Shown piece by piece: positions 9,647-17,369 of a stretch of DNA of 64,000 bases. The notes below the pieces were generated by a model, which saw only the letters and a program-made list of their open reading frames with translations, did no database searches and had not been told where the DNA came from. Numbering within the stretch: position 1 is the stretch's first letter; every line of letters starts with the position of its first letter. The DNA is from Pseudoduganella namucuonensis (GTDB lineage Bacteria > Pseudomonadota > Gammaproteobacteria > Burkholderiales > Burkholderiaceae_D). The stretch lies in the NCBI RefSeq assembly GCF_900116645.1, contig NZ_FPBO01000017.1, positions 98,136-162,135 of the forward strand, read 5' to 3'. The translations under genes and the position numbers were made by a program.

Positions 9647-10335
9647 TTCGCTTCGGGGCGCGGCGCGTCGCTGTATTTTTCCAGGCAGTAGCCCAGTCCG
9701 CGCACGGTGGCGATGCGCACGCCGCCCACCTCGATCTTCTTGCGCAGCCGGTGCACATACACCTCGATGGCGTTGTTGCTGACCTCCTCGCCCCATTCGC
9801 ACAGGTGGTCCACCAGCTGCTCCTTGGACACCAGGCGCCCGGTGCGCGCCAGCAGGATCTCCAGCAGGCCCAGCTCGCGCGCCGACAGGTCCAGCATCTG
9901 CTCGTTGATGTAGGCGCTGCGGCCCACCTGGTCGTAGGTCAGCGGGCCGTGCTTGATGACGGTGGAGCCGCCGCCCTGGCCGCGCCGGGTCAGCGCGCGC
10001 ACCCGCGCCTCCAGCTCGGACAGCGCGAACGGTTTCGCCATGTAGTCGTCGGCGCCCAGGTCCAGGCCGTTGACGCGCTGCTCGATCGAGTCGGCCGCCG
10101 TCAGGATCAGCACCGGCAGCAGCGAGGAGCGGGCCCGCAGGCGGCGCAGCACCTCCAGGCCCGGCATCTTGGGCAGGCCCAGGTCCAGGATCAGCAAGTC
10201 GAACTCCTGGGTCGACAGCGCGGTGTCGGCCTCCTGGCCGTTCTTCACGCAATCGATGGCATAGCCGGACTGGCGCAGCGAACGCGTCAGCCCGTCGGCC
10301 AGCACGCTGTCGTCCTCGGCAAGTAAAATACGCAT
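9643..10335 (-). CDS. OmpR/PhoB-family response regulator
   Basis: 230-residue response regulator: receiver domain (MRILLAEDDS, phospho-acceptor Asp51 in LLILDLGLP, Lys in MAKPFALSE) and a C-terminal winged-helix DNA-binding domain (NNAIEVYVHRLRKKIE). The ATG at 10335 is preceded by GGGAGGACC, a strong ribosome-binding site. It is the first gene of the operon regulator-kinase-DUF4212-symporter and belongs to the TctD-like group. It probably activates its own operon when the kinase senses an organic acid; this is inference from gene order. Confidence 0.92.
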   Translation of the reverse strand: MRILLAEDDSVLADGLTRSLRQSGYAIDCVKNGQEADTALSTQEFDLLILDLGLPKMPGLEVLRRLRARSSLLPVLILTAADSIEQRVNGLDLGADDYMAKPFALSELEARVRALTRRGQGGGSTVIKHGPLTYDQVGRSAYINEQMLDLSARELGLLEILLARTGRLVSKEQLVDHLCEWGEEVSNNAIEVYVHRLRKKIEVGGVRIATVRGLGYCLEKYSDAPRPEAK

Positions 10336-10434
10336 GGTCCTCCCGTCTACGGAACTTGTATTCTGTTTTATTTCCCTTAACATTGCCAGCTTTTGATCGG
10401 AATCAGGGGAAACACGTTCCGTTCAAAACAGTGC

Positions 10435-10464
10435 TTGCAAAAAGCACTGGTTTTTTATACAGTA
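10435..10464 (+). promoter_or_regulatory. recA promoter with overlapping LexA (SOS) box
   Basis: A sigma-70 promoter can be read as TTGCAA (10435-10440), a 17-bp spacer and TACAGT (10458-10463). A LexA operator, CACTGGTTTTTTATACAGTA (10445-10464), covers the spacer and the -10; it departs from the CTGT-N8-ACAG core at one base (CTGG). It lies 38 bp before the recA start. SOS control of recA by LexA is the expected arrangement. Confidence 0.7.
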
Positions 10465-10502
10465 CTGCCTGTACACACCAAACATCACGCGGAAAGACCA
10501 TT

Positions 10503-11573
10503 ATGGACGACAAGAAAGCTGTAGTACCCGCGGCGGAGAAGGCCAAGGCCCTGGCCGCTGCGCTGGCACAGATCGAGAAGCAGTTCGGCAAGGGTTCCGT
10601 GATGCGCATGGACGCCAGCGCCCCCATCGAGGAAGTCCAGGTGGTGTCCACCGGCTCCCTGGGCCTGGACATCGCGCTGGGCGTGGGCGGCCTGCCGCGC
10701 GGCCGCGTGGTCGAGATCTACGGTCCGGAATCGTCGGGCAAAACCACGCTGACCCTGCAGACCATCGCGGAAATGCAAAAACTGGGCGGCACCTGCGCCT
10801 TCATCGACGCCGAGCACGCGCTGGACGTGGGCTACGCGCAGAAACTGGGCGTGAACCTGCACGAGCTGCTGATCTCGCAGCCGGACACGGGCGAGCAGGC
10901 GCTGGAGATCTGCGACGCGCTGGTGCGCTCCGGCTCGGTGGACATGGTGGTGGTCGACTCCGTCGCGGCGCTGACGCCGCGCGCCGAGATCGAGGGCGAC
11001 ATGGGCGACTCGCTGCCGGGCCTGCAGGCCCGTTTGATGTCGCAGGCGCTGCGCAAGCTGACCGGCTCCATCAACCGCACCAACACCCTGGTCATCTTCA
11101 TCAACCAGATCCGCATGAAGATCGGCGTGATGTTCGGTTCGCCCGAAACCACCACCGGCGGCAACGCGCTGAAGTTCTACGCCTCCGTGCGCCTGGACAT
11201 CCGCCGCACCGGCTCCATCAAGTCCGGCGACGAGGTGATCGGCAACGAAACCAAGGTCAAGGTCGTCAAGAACAAGATCGCGCCGCCGTTCAAGGAAGCG
11301 CACTTCGACATCCTGTATGGGGAAGGCACGTCGCGCGAGGGCGAGATCCTGGACCTGGGCGCGGACGGCAAGATCGTCGAGAAGTCCGGTTCCTGGTACA
11401 GCTACAACGGCGAGCGCATCGGCCAGGGCAAGGACAACGCCCGCACCTACCTGAAGGAGCGTCCGGACTTGGCGCGCGAGATCGAGAACAAGGTGCGCGC
11501 CTCGCTGGGCGTGCGCGAGTTGCCGCCGAAACTGGGCGAGGAACCCGCGCCCAAGCTCAAGGCGGTCGATTAA
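10503..11573 (+). CDS. recA: Recombinase RecA
   Basis: 356-residue RecA, the strand-exchange ATPase that also drives LexA autocleavage. The Walker A motif GPESSGKT is at residues 74-81; the L2-region sequence MFGSPETTTGGNALKFYAS is intact and the usual acidic/basic C-terminus is present. The start at 10503 matches known RecA N-termini (MDDKKA). It is preceded by a LexA box and followed by a strong intrinsic terminator, with recX beyond it. Confidence 0.99.
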   Translation: MDDKKAVVPAAEKAKALAAALAQIEKQFGKGSVMRMDASAPIEEVQVVSTGSLGLDIALGVGGLPRGRVVEIYGPESSGKTTLTLQTIAEMQKLGGTCAFIDAEHALDVGYAQKLGVNLHELLISQPDTGEQALEICDALVRSGSVDMVVVDSVAALTPRAEIEGDMGDSLPGLQARLMSQALRKLTGSINRTNTLVIFINQIRMKIGVMFGSPETTTGGNALKFYASVRLDIRRTGSIKSGDEVIGNETKVKVVKNKIAPPFKEAHFDILYGEGTSREGEILDLGADGKIVEKSGSWYSYNGERIGQGKDNARTYLKERPDLAREIENKVRASLGVRELPPKLGEEPAPKLKAVD

Positions 11574-11586
11574 TCATCGTTGGCAA

Positions 11587-11616
11587 GGCGGGCCGCGGCC
11601 CGCCTTTTTCTTTTTT
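11587..11616 (+). terminator. Intrinsic terminator between recA and recX
   Basis: GGCGGGCC, a GC loop and GGCCCGCC (11587-11604), followed by TTTTTCTTTTTT. It lies 14 bp after recA and just before the recX start, so recX would be made mainly by read-through, as known for recA-recX in E. coli. Confidence 0.85.
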
Positions 11617-11622
11617 CATTCC

Positions 11623-12081
11623 ATGCCCCTCCCGCCCCCCAGCCTCAAGGCCCGCGCGCTGCGCCTGCTGTCCACCCGCGAGCACAGCCGGCTGGAACTG
11701 GCGCGCAAGCTGTCGCGCTACGCCGAGGAGGGCGACGACGTCGACGCCCTGCTGGACTTCCTGGAGAAGAACAACTGGCTGTCGCAGGAGCGTTTCTCCG
11801 AATCCCTGATCCACCGCCGCTCCGCGCGCTACGGCAACAGCCGCATCGTCGCCGAGCTGCAAAGCCACGGCATCGCCGGCGAGGCGCTGCAGGAACTGAA
11901 GGCCGGCCTGGCCGACGGCGAAACGGCGCGCTGTTGCGAGGTGTGGCGCCGCAAATTCGGCGAGCCGCCCCGGGACGCGCAAGAGCGCAACAAGCAGATG
12001 CGCTTCCTGATCCAGCGCGGTTTTTCCCAGCGCGCCGTGCGCGCCGCCATGCAAGGCCACGACCCCGACGACGAGTTTTAA
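11623..12081 (+). CDS. recX: Regulatory protein RecX
   Basis: 152-residue RecX, which binds RecA filaments and modulates their activity. Typical three-helix repeats are visible: LKARALRLLSTREHSRLEL, the segment around LEKNNWLSQERFSES, and a C-terminal RFLIQRGFSQRAVRAAM. The start at 11623 lies within the T-rich tail of the recA terminator, so translation needs read-through transcripts. Length and position directly after recA are usual for the family. Confidence 0.95.
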   Translation: MPLPPPSLKARALRLLSTREHSRLELARKLSRYAEEGDDVDALLDFLEKNNWLSQERFSESLIHRRSARYGNSRIVAELQSHGIAGEALQELKAGLADGETARCCEVWRRKFGEPPRDAQERNKQMRFLIQRGFSQRAVRAAMQGHDPDDEF

Positions 12082-12270
12082 CTGCCATTAACTTCGGCTT
12101 CCCGGCTCATAAATTCCCACTACTTGGTATTTGACACATCGCAACTCGCGCCGGGGTGTGCTACACTTTTGGGGTTTTTGCAGCACCGCGGGTGCGGTGG
12201 TTGTCCGTAGAAGCTGCGGCAACGTGCTTTTTTGATACTTTTAAAAGTACATGGCTGCTTACTAATTTCT

Positions 12271-12284
12271 GCCGCGAAAGCGGC
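12271..12284 (+). promoter_or_regulatory. GNRA-tetraloop hairpin just upstream of the DUF2889 start
   Basis: GCCGC-GAAA-GCGGC forms a perfect five-pair stem capped by a GAAA tetraloop, ending 8 nt before the ATG in a leader with no Shine-Dalgarno. It could affect ribosome access. No family assignment is possible. Confidence 0.35.
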
Positions 12285-12292
12285 GTCGGTAT

Positions 12293-12856
12293 ATGTCCTT
12301 GTCAACTCCAGTCTCTCGACGTGCGCTGCGGCACACGCGCGCCATCGACATCCAAGCGTTCAAACGCGACGATGGCCTGTGGGATCTCGACGCCCATATC
12401 ACCGACATCAAGGAAAACGACACCCTGCTTGCTTCCGGCCCGCGCGTCGCCGGCCAGCCATTGCACGATCTGTGGCTGCGCGTCACCGTCGACCGCCAAC
12501 TGACCATCGTCGCCGCCGAGGCAGTATCCTCCGCCGTTCCATATCCCGGTTTTTGCGACACCATCGGCCCCGCCTACGAGGCACTGGTGGGCTTGAACCT
12601 GATGAAGGGCTTCCGGCATGAGCTCAAGCAGCGCCTGCATGGCATCGCCGGCTGCACCCACCTCACGGAACTGGCCCAGATCCTGCCCACGGCAGCGGTC
12701 CAGGCTTTTGCCAGCGACGTCTGGCCCACGCATGACGCGGCCAGCGCGCACGTGCCGCACGACAAACCGTTTCAACTCGACAAATGCCACGCCCTCCGCA
12801 CCGACGGCGGGGCAGTTGCCCAGTTTTACCCGCGCTGGGTAGTGAAGGAGAGTTGA
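12293..12856 (+). CDS. DUF2889 domain protein
   Basis: 187-residue protein without signal peptide or membrane segment, matching the DUF2889 family (RAIDIQAFKRDDGLWDLDA, LWLRVTVDRQLTI, CTHLTELAQILP). Function unknown. Its place between recX and sucC is recurrent in related bacteria, from memory. The ATG at 12293 has no recognisable Shine-Dalgarno; instead a GAAA-tetraloop stem (12271-12284) ends 8 nt before it. A 211-bp AT-richer leader separates it from recX. Confidence 0.85.
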   Translation: MSLSTPVSRRALRHTRAIDIQAFKRDDGLWDLDAHITDIKENDTLLASGPRVAGQPLHDLWLRVTVDRQLTIVAAEAVSSAVPYPGFCDTIGPAYEALVGLNLMKGFRHELKQRLHGIAGCTHLTELAQILPTAAVQAFASDVWPTHDAASAHVPHDKPFQLDKCHALRTDGGAVAQFYPRWVVKES

Positions 12857-12936
12857 CCTGGCGCACAGCAGCATCTGTTTTTCTTTGAAATTCAACCATA
12901 ACTTACACATCAGTATCAATCAGAAGGGAAGCCAGC

Positions 12937-14103
12937 ATGAAAATCCATGAGTATCAAGGCAAAGAGATCCTCCGAAAATTCGGAGTGACGGTTCCGCGCG
13001 GCATTCCGTGCATGTCCGTGGAAGAGGCGGTGAAAGCCGCTGAAACCCTGGGCGGTCCGGTCTGGGTTGTGAAAGCGCAGATCCATGCTGGCGGCCGCGG
13101 CAAAGGCGGCGGCGTCAAGGTTGCCAAGTCCCTGGAACAAGTGAAAGAGTACTCGGACCAGATCATGGGCATGCAGCTGGTGACCCACCAGACCGGTCCG
13201 GAAGGCCAGAAAGTGCGCCGCCTGATGATCGAAGAAGGCGCGGACATCAAGAAGGAACTGTACGTTTCGCTGGTGACCGACCGTGTTTCCCAGCGCGTGG
13301 TCCTGATGGCCTCGTCCGAAGGCGGCATGGACATCGAGGAAGTGGCCGAGAAGCACCCTGAGCTGATCCACAACGTGATCATCGATCCGGCCGTCGGCCT
13401 GACCGACGCCGACGCCGACTCCGTCGCCGCGAAAATCGGCGTGCCGGCCGAATCGATCGCCGACGCGCGCGCCAACCTGCAAGGCCTGTACAAAGCCTAC
13501 TGGGAAACCGACGCCTCGCTGGCCGAGATCAACCCGCTGATCCTGACCGGTTCCGGCAAGGTCATCGCCCTGGACGCCAAGTTCAACTTCGATTCGAACG
13601 CGCTGTTCCGTCATCCGGAAATCGTCGCCTACCGCGACCTGGACGAGGAAGATCCAGCCGAAGTCGAAGCCTCGAAATTCGACCTGGCCTACATCTCCCT
13701 GGACGGCAACATCGGCTGCCTGGTGAACGGCGCCGGCCTGGCCATGGCCACCATGGACACCATCAAGCTGTTCGGCGGCGAGCCTGCCAACTTCCTGGAC
13801 GTGGGCGGCGGCGCGACGGCAGAGAAAGTGACCGAAGCGTTCAAGATCATGCTGAAAAACCCAGGCCTGAAAGCCATCCTGGTCAACATCTTCGGCGGCA
13901 TCATGCGCTGCGACGTGATCGCCGAAGGCGTGATCACCGCGTCGAAAGCCGTTTCGCTGAAGGTGCCGCTGGTGGTCCGCATGAAGGGCACCAACGAAGA
14001 TCTGGGCAAGAAGATGCTGGCCGACTCCGGTCTGCCCATCATTGCCGCCGACACCATGGAAGACGCGGCCAAGAGCGTTGTCGCCGCCGCAGCTGGTAAT
14101 TAA
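12937..14103 (+). CDS. sucC: Succinyl-CoA synthetase beta subunit (ADP-forming)
   Basis: 388-residue beta subunit of the TCA-cycle enzyme that converts succinyl-CoA, ADP and Pi to succinate, CoA and ATP. The N-terminal ATP-grasp domain (MKIHEYQGKEILRKFGV, then KAQIHAGGRGKGGGVK) and the C-terminal CoA-ligase domain (VNIFGGIMRCDVIAEGV) are complete. AGAAGGGA precedes the ATG. sucD follows after 13 bp, so both subunits come from one operon. Confidence 0.98.
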   Translation: MKIHEYQGKEILRKFGVTVPRGIPCMSVEEAVKAAETLGGPVWVVKAQIHAGGRGKGGGVKVAKSLEQVKEYSDQIMGMQLVTHQTGPEGQKVRRLMIEEGADIKKELYVSLVTDRVSQRVVLMASSEGGMDIEEVAEKHPELIHNVIIDPAVGLTDADADSVAAKIGVPAESIADARANLQGLYKAYWETDASLAEINPLILTGSGKVIALDAKFNFDSNALFRHPEIVAYRDLDEEDPAEVEASKFDLAYISLDGNIGCLVNGAGLAMATMDTIKLFGGEPANFLDVGGGATAEKVTEAFKIMLKNPGLKAILVNIFGGIMRCDVIAEGVITASKAVSLKVPLVVRMKGTNEDLGKKMLADSGLPIIAADTMEDAAKSVVAAAAGN

Positions 14104-14116
14104 TTAAGGAATCACT

Positions 14117-14998
14117 ATGTCCATCCTGATCAATAAAGACACCAAAGTCATCACCCAGGGCATCACTGGTAAAACCGGCCAGTTCCACACCCGCATGTGC
14201 CGCGACTACGCGAACGGCAAAAACGCCTTCGTTGCCGGCGTGAACCCGAAGAAAGCCGGCGAAGATTTCGAAGGCATCCCGATCTACGCGTCGGTGAAAG
14301 AAGCCGCCTCGGAAACCGGCGCGACCGTGTCGGTGATCTACGTTCCACCAGCGGGCGCCGCCGCCGCGATCTGGGAAGCCGTGGAAGCCGAGCTGGAACT
14401 GGCGATTTGCATCACCGAAGGCATTCCTGTCCGCGACATGATGGAAATCAAGGACCGCATGGCCAAGGCCGGTTCCAAGACCCTGCTGCTGGGCCCTAAC
14501 TGCCCAGGCCTGATCACCCCCGACGAAATCAAGATCGGCATCATGCCGGGTCACATCCACCGCAAGGGCCGCATCGGCGTGGTGTCCCGTTCGGGCACCC
14601 TGACCTACGAGGCGGTCGGTCAGCTGACCGCGCTGGGCCTGGGCCAGTCGTCGGCAGTCGGCATCGGCGGCGACCCGATCAACGGTCTGAAGCACATTGA
14701 CGTGATGCGCATGTTCAATGACGATCCCGACACCGACGCGGTCATCATGATCGGCGAAATCGGCGGTCCGGACGAAGCCAACGCCGCGCGTTGGATCAAG
14801 GACAACATGAAGAAACCAGTGGTCGGCTTCATCGCCGGCGTCACCGCTCCTCCGGGCAAGCGCATGGGCCACGCCGGCGCGCTGATCTCCGGCGGCGCCG
14901 ACACCGCGGACGCGAAACTGGAAATCATGGAAGCCTGCGGCATCACCGTGACCAAAAACCCATCCGAGATGGCACGTTTGCTGAAAGCAATGCTGTAA
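14117..14998 (+). CDS. sucD: Succinyl-CoA synthetase alpha subunit
   Basis: 293-residue alpha subunit. It has the CoA-binding Rossmann domain (QGITGKTGQFH) and the active-site loop SRSGTLTYEAV; the phosphohistidine is expected in GHAGALISGG. TTAAGGAATC precedes the ATG. It is the second and last gene of sucCD; a strong terminator follows at 15021-15049. Confidence 0.98.
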   Translation: MSILINKDTKVITQGITGKTGQFHTRMCRDYANGKNAFVAGVNPKKAGEDFEGIPIYASVKEAASETGATVSVIYVPPAGAAAAIWEAVEAELELAICITEGIPVRDMMEIKDRMAKAGSKTLLLGPNCPGLITPDEIKIGIMPGHIHRKGRIGVVSRSGTLTYEAVGQLTALGLGQSSAVGIGGDPINGLKHIDVMRMFNDDPDTDAVIMIGEIGGPDEANAARWIKDNMKKPVVGFIAGVTAPPGKRMGHAGALISGGADTADAKLEIMEACGITVTKNPSEMARLLKAML

Positions 14999-15020
14999 TT
15001 CAAGCTTTTGGTGAATAATG

Positions 15021-15049
15021 ACGGGGAGCCTAGGCTCCCCGTTTTTTTT
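15021..15049 (+). terminator. Intrinsic terminator after sucCD
   Basis: ACGGGGAGCC, TA, GGCTCCCCGT (15021-15042) is a perfect 10-bp inverted repeat followed by a T run. It ends the sucCD transcript 22 bp after the sucD stop. Confidence 0.9.
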
Positions 15050-15067
15050 GGGGGGCCACAGCGGCGC

Positions 15068-15140
15068 AAACCGGGGACAGACCCGCGATCCGCGTCCCAT
15101 GCCCTTGCCAAGGCGTGTGGCGCGGTGGGTCTGTCCCCAG
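15068..15140. repeat. REP-like palindromic element, long type, copy A
   Basis: Perfect 12-bp inverted repeat GGGGACAGACCC (15073-15084) / GGGTCTGTCCCC (15127-15138), with a 42-nt interior that can itself pair imperfectly. It is preceded by AAACC, as is the related copy at 21499-21566. It fills the space between the sucD terminator and the FHA gene, ending 18 nt before that gene's ribosome-binding site. Confidence 0.7.
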
Positions 15141-15167
15141 AATTGTTGGCATCATCCGGAGGACAGG

Positions 15168-15779
15168 TTGGGGAAGATCATCATTTCGCGCGACGGCGTG
15201 GTCGAGCGGGAAGTCCAGTTGAGCAAGGAGCGGATGACCATCGGCCGCCGCAGCCACAACGACATCGTGCTCAGCCATGGAGCCGTGAGCGGCGAGCACG
15301 CCGTCATCACGACCATCCTCGACGACTCCTTCCTGGAAGACCTGCAAAGCACCAACGGCACCTTCGTCAACGGCCACCGCATCGGCAAGCACTTCCTCCA
15401 GCACCAGGACGCGATCAAGCTGGCCAAATACCAGATCCAATACCTCGCCGACGGCGTCCGCCCGCTGGGCGCGCCGGTCGCCGACGCCACCGTGCCCCTG
15501 CGCAACGCCCCGGCGGCCGCCGAGGGACGCATCGAAGTGCTCAACGGCGGCAACGCCGGCAAGCAACTGGCGCTGACCAAGCCGCTGACCACGCTGGGCC
15601 GTCCCGTGGTGCAAGTGGTGGTGATTTCACGCGGGGTGGACGCCTATTCCATCGCCCAGGTGGAAGGCGACGCGGTCACCACGCTGAACGGCGTCGCCCT
15701 CGGCAGGCAGCCGAAGCGGCTGCAAAACGGCGACGTGATCGACCTCAGCGGAACGCGGATGGCTTTCTGGCAAGATTGA
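15168..15779 (+). CDS. FHA domain protein
   Basis: 203-residue cytoplasmic protein with an N-terminal FHA (phosphothreonine-binding) domain: MTIGRRSHNDIVLSHGAVSG, then HAVITT and LQSTNGTFVNGHRI, all core FHA motifs. The second half, from EGRIEVLNGG, looks like a degenerate second FHA-like fold. I start it at TTG 15168 because GGAGG lies 5 nt upstream and the protein then begins LGKIIISRDGVV; longer in-frame starts would translate the REP element upstream. No Ser/Thr kinase gene is adjacent; a link to type IV pili (pilA follows) or secretion is possible but unproven. Confidence 0.88.
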   Translation: MGKIIISRDGVVEREVQLSKERMTIGRRSHNDIVLSHGAVSGEHAVITTILDDSFLEDLQSTNGTFVNGHRIGKHFLQHQDAIKLAKYQIQYLADGVRPLGAPVADATVPLRNAPAAAEGRIEVLNGGNAGKQLALTKPLTTLGRPVVQVVVISRGVDAYSIAQVEGDAVTTLNGVALGRQPKRLQNGDVIDLSGTRMAFWQD

Positions 15780-15792
15780 GCGCCCCCGGCAC

Positions 15793-15889
15793 TGACAAAA
15801 ACCGGCAACTGGCGAAAAACGGCAGCGCTGTGACAAGTTCTGCCACCCCAACTGACAAAAATCGTCAGTCGCGGGCGCCAAAGCTGACA
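15793..15889 (+). promoter_or_regulatory. Cluster of four TGACA repeats upstream of pilA
   Basis: TGACA (TGTCA on the other strand) occurs at 15793, 15831, 15853 and 15885, three times within CTGACA(A/G)AAA. PilR of Pseudomonas is known to recognise repeated TGTC-type sites upstream of the pilA sigma-54 promoter. These repeats lie 41-137 bp upstream of the TGGCAC element, so they are candidate PilR enhancer sites. Confidence 0.45.
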
Positions 15890-15929
15890 GAAATTGGCGA
15901 AAAGGGGGCCGAAAACGGCCTGAACAGGC

Positions 15930-15945
15930 TGGCACGCCGATTGCT
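15930..15945 (+). promoter_or_regulatory. Sigma-54 (-24/-12) promoter of pilA
   Basis: TGGCACGCCGATTGCT fits TGGCAC-N5-TTGCT exactly. It lies 51 bp upstream of the pilA start, the spacing expected for an RpoN-dependent major pilin promoter activated by PilS/PilR. Confidence 0.8.
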
Positions 15946-15996
15946 CTTACTCAAGTGTCGTAACCTAACTCGTAGTCACCCTTGAGGAGAAGCAAA

Positions 15997-16458
15997 ATGA
16001 AATCCATGAAAATGATGAAGCAGCAAGCCCAAGCCGGTTTTACCCTGATCGAACTGATGATCGTCGTTGCGATCATCGGCATCCTGGCGGCCGTGGCGAT
16101 TCCTGCTTACAGCGATTACACCATCAAGGCCAAGATCGGTAACGCCCTGGGCGCGGTGAGCTCCATGAAGACCGCCGTTGGCCTGTGCGCACAGGAAGCG
16201 GGCGGCTCGTTCGACACCTGCGACACCGGCGCCGCTGGCATCCCAGCCTTCACCGCCACCAAGGAAGTGGCCAGCGTCACCGTCACCAACGGCGTGATCG
16301 CCGCCACCCTGGGCACCGGCATCGGCACCGGCGTTGACGGCCTGATCATCACCGCGACCCCGACCCTGCCGGCTGGCGACTCGCAAATCAAGTGGGTGAA
16401 CACGACGACCGTGACCCAAGCCGCCGCGCTGGCCGCCATCACCAAGAACAACCCCTAA
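15997..16458 (+). CDS. pilA: Type IV major pilin PilA
   Basis: 153-residue type IVa prepilin. The leader MKSMKMMKQQAQAG is cleaved before Phe, giving the hydrophobic N-terminus FTLIELMIVVAIIGILAAV. Only two cysteines are present (GLCAQ and DTCDT, about 12 residues apart) and both lie in the alpha-beta loop region; the usual C-terminal disulfide loop is absent. GAGGAGAAG lies just before the ATG at 15997, which excludes the upstream in-frame ATG. Controlled by a sigma-54 promoter; a terminator follows. Confidence 0.95.
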   Translation: MKSMKMMKQQAQAGFTLIELMIVVAIIGILAAVAIPAYSDYTIKAKIGNALGAVSSMKTAVGLCAQEAGGSFDTCDTGAAGIPAFTATKEVASVTVTNGVIAATLGTGIGTGVDGLIITATPTLPAGDSQIKWVNTTTVTQAAALAAITKNNP

Positions 16459-16493
16459 TATGGGCTGACACCGCCGCCAGGCGGTGGCCGACG

Positions 16494-16520
16494 AAACCGG
16501 GCCTCGCGCCCGGTTTTTTT
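16494..16520. terminator. Terminator between convergent pilA and PilZ gene
   Basis: ACCGGGC (16496-16502), loop CTCGC, GCCCGGT (16508-16514) and a T run; AAA on the 5' side lets it work in both directions. It sits between the pilA stop and the stop of the minus-strand PilZ gene. Confidence 0.85.
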
Positions 16521-16525
16521 ATTGC

Positions 16526-17236
16526 CTAAACGATTTTCTGCCGGTCCGCGATCAGCGCCTCGTAGGTGAGGTTCTGCAGCAGCGTGAAATGCTCCGGGGC
16601 CAGGTCGACGAACTGCACGCCGTAGGTGAACACCTCCCGCTCCTCGTTCGCCGGTCGCGCCAGGTTGACATTGCGCACCAGCGCCTGGGTTTGTATCGGC
16701 ACCCGGCGGTTGTCGGGCGGCGCCAGCAACGAGAAGGCGATGCCGACCCGGGATTCGTCCGGAGGCAATTTCCGTCCCGTCTCCAGCAGCGCGCCGGACA
16801 CGGACAGGTTCAACAGGGACACCGGCACCTTGCCGGTCTGCTCGCAACTCACCTCGGCCGGAATATCGACCCGCACCCGCATCGCGGTGCGCAGGCTGGT
16901 GCCCTGGATCTGGTCGGGGAAGCTCAGATGGACGTAGAACAGCGGGCGGCCGAACACGCGCTGCACGATGGCGGGGAAGGAGCACACGTTCACGCCGGAA
17001 AATACGCGTATCGTCAGCTTGTCGCCCTCGTTGACGGCGACCGGGGCGCCGTTCTCGAGGGGGATCCTGACGATCAGGTATTCATCCTTGACCCAGCCGA
17101 TGATGGTGGAGAAATGCTGTATGGGTTTGATGGTGCGGTGGGTGATGAACTGGATCCTGCCGCCCACCTGCAGATTCATCTCTTCAAACTCGTATTCCTG
17201 CGTCCTCGCCTCGGCCGGCGAAGTGGTGCTGGTCAT
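16526..17236 (-). CDS. Flagellar brake protein, YcgR-like (PilZ domain)
   Basis: 236-residue protein with an N-terminal YcgR-type domain (residues ~20-110) and a C-terminal PilZ domain. The c-di-GMP-binding motifs RTAMRVRVD (RxxxR) and NLSVSGALL (D/NxSxxG) are intact, so it should bind c-di-GMP and slow flagellar rotation at the motor. No signal peptide. It is convergent with pilA. With the GGDEF/EAL and HD-GYP genes further along the window it forms part of the c-di-GMP equipment of the cell. Confidence 0.88.
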   Translation of the reverse strand: MTSTTSPAEARTQEYEFEEMNLQVGGRIQFITHRTIKPIQHFSTIIGWVKDEYLIVRIPLENGAPVAVNEGDKLTIRVFSGVNVCSFPAIVQRVFGRPLFYVHLSFPDQIQGTSLRTAMRVRVDIPAEVSCEQTGKVPVSLLNLSVSGALLETGRKLPPDESRVGIAFSLLAPPDNRRVPIQTQALVRNVNLARPANEEREVFTYGVQFVDLAPEHFTLLQNLTYEALIADRQKIV

Positions 17237-17369
17237 GCGCTGCCTTTTGTTGTGCCTATTTCATCTTTTCAATTATATACGGCCATCCAGGCATCGGCAG
17301 CACGGCAAGATGGCGCTTATGCCTTCGCCTCGCCGCTGCGGAGATGCGCCGGCGTCCCCTGCGGGGACC

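Noticed and set aside
12131..12166. TTGACA and TACACT upstream of the DUF2889 gene as a sigma-70 promoter
   Set aside because: The hexamers are about 25 bp apart, too far for a standard promoter.
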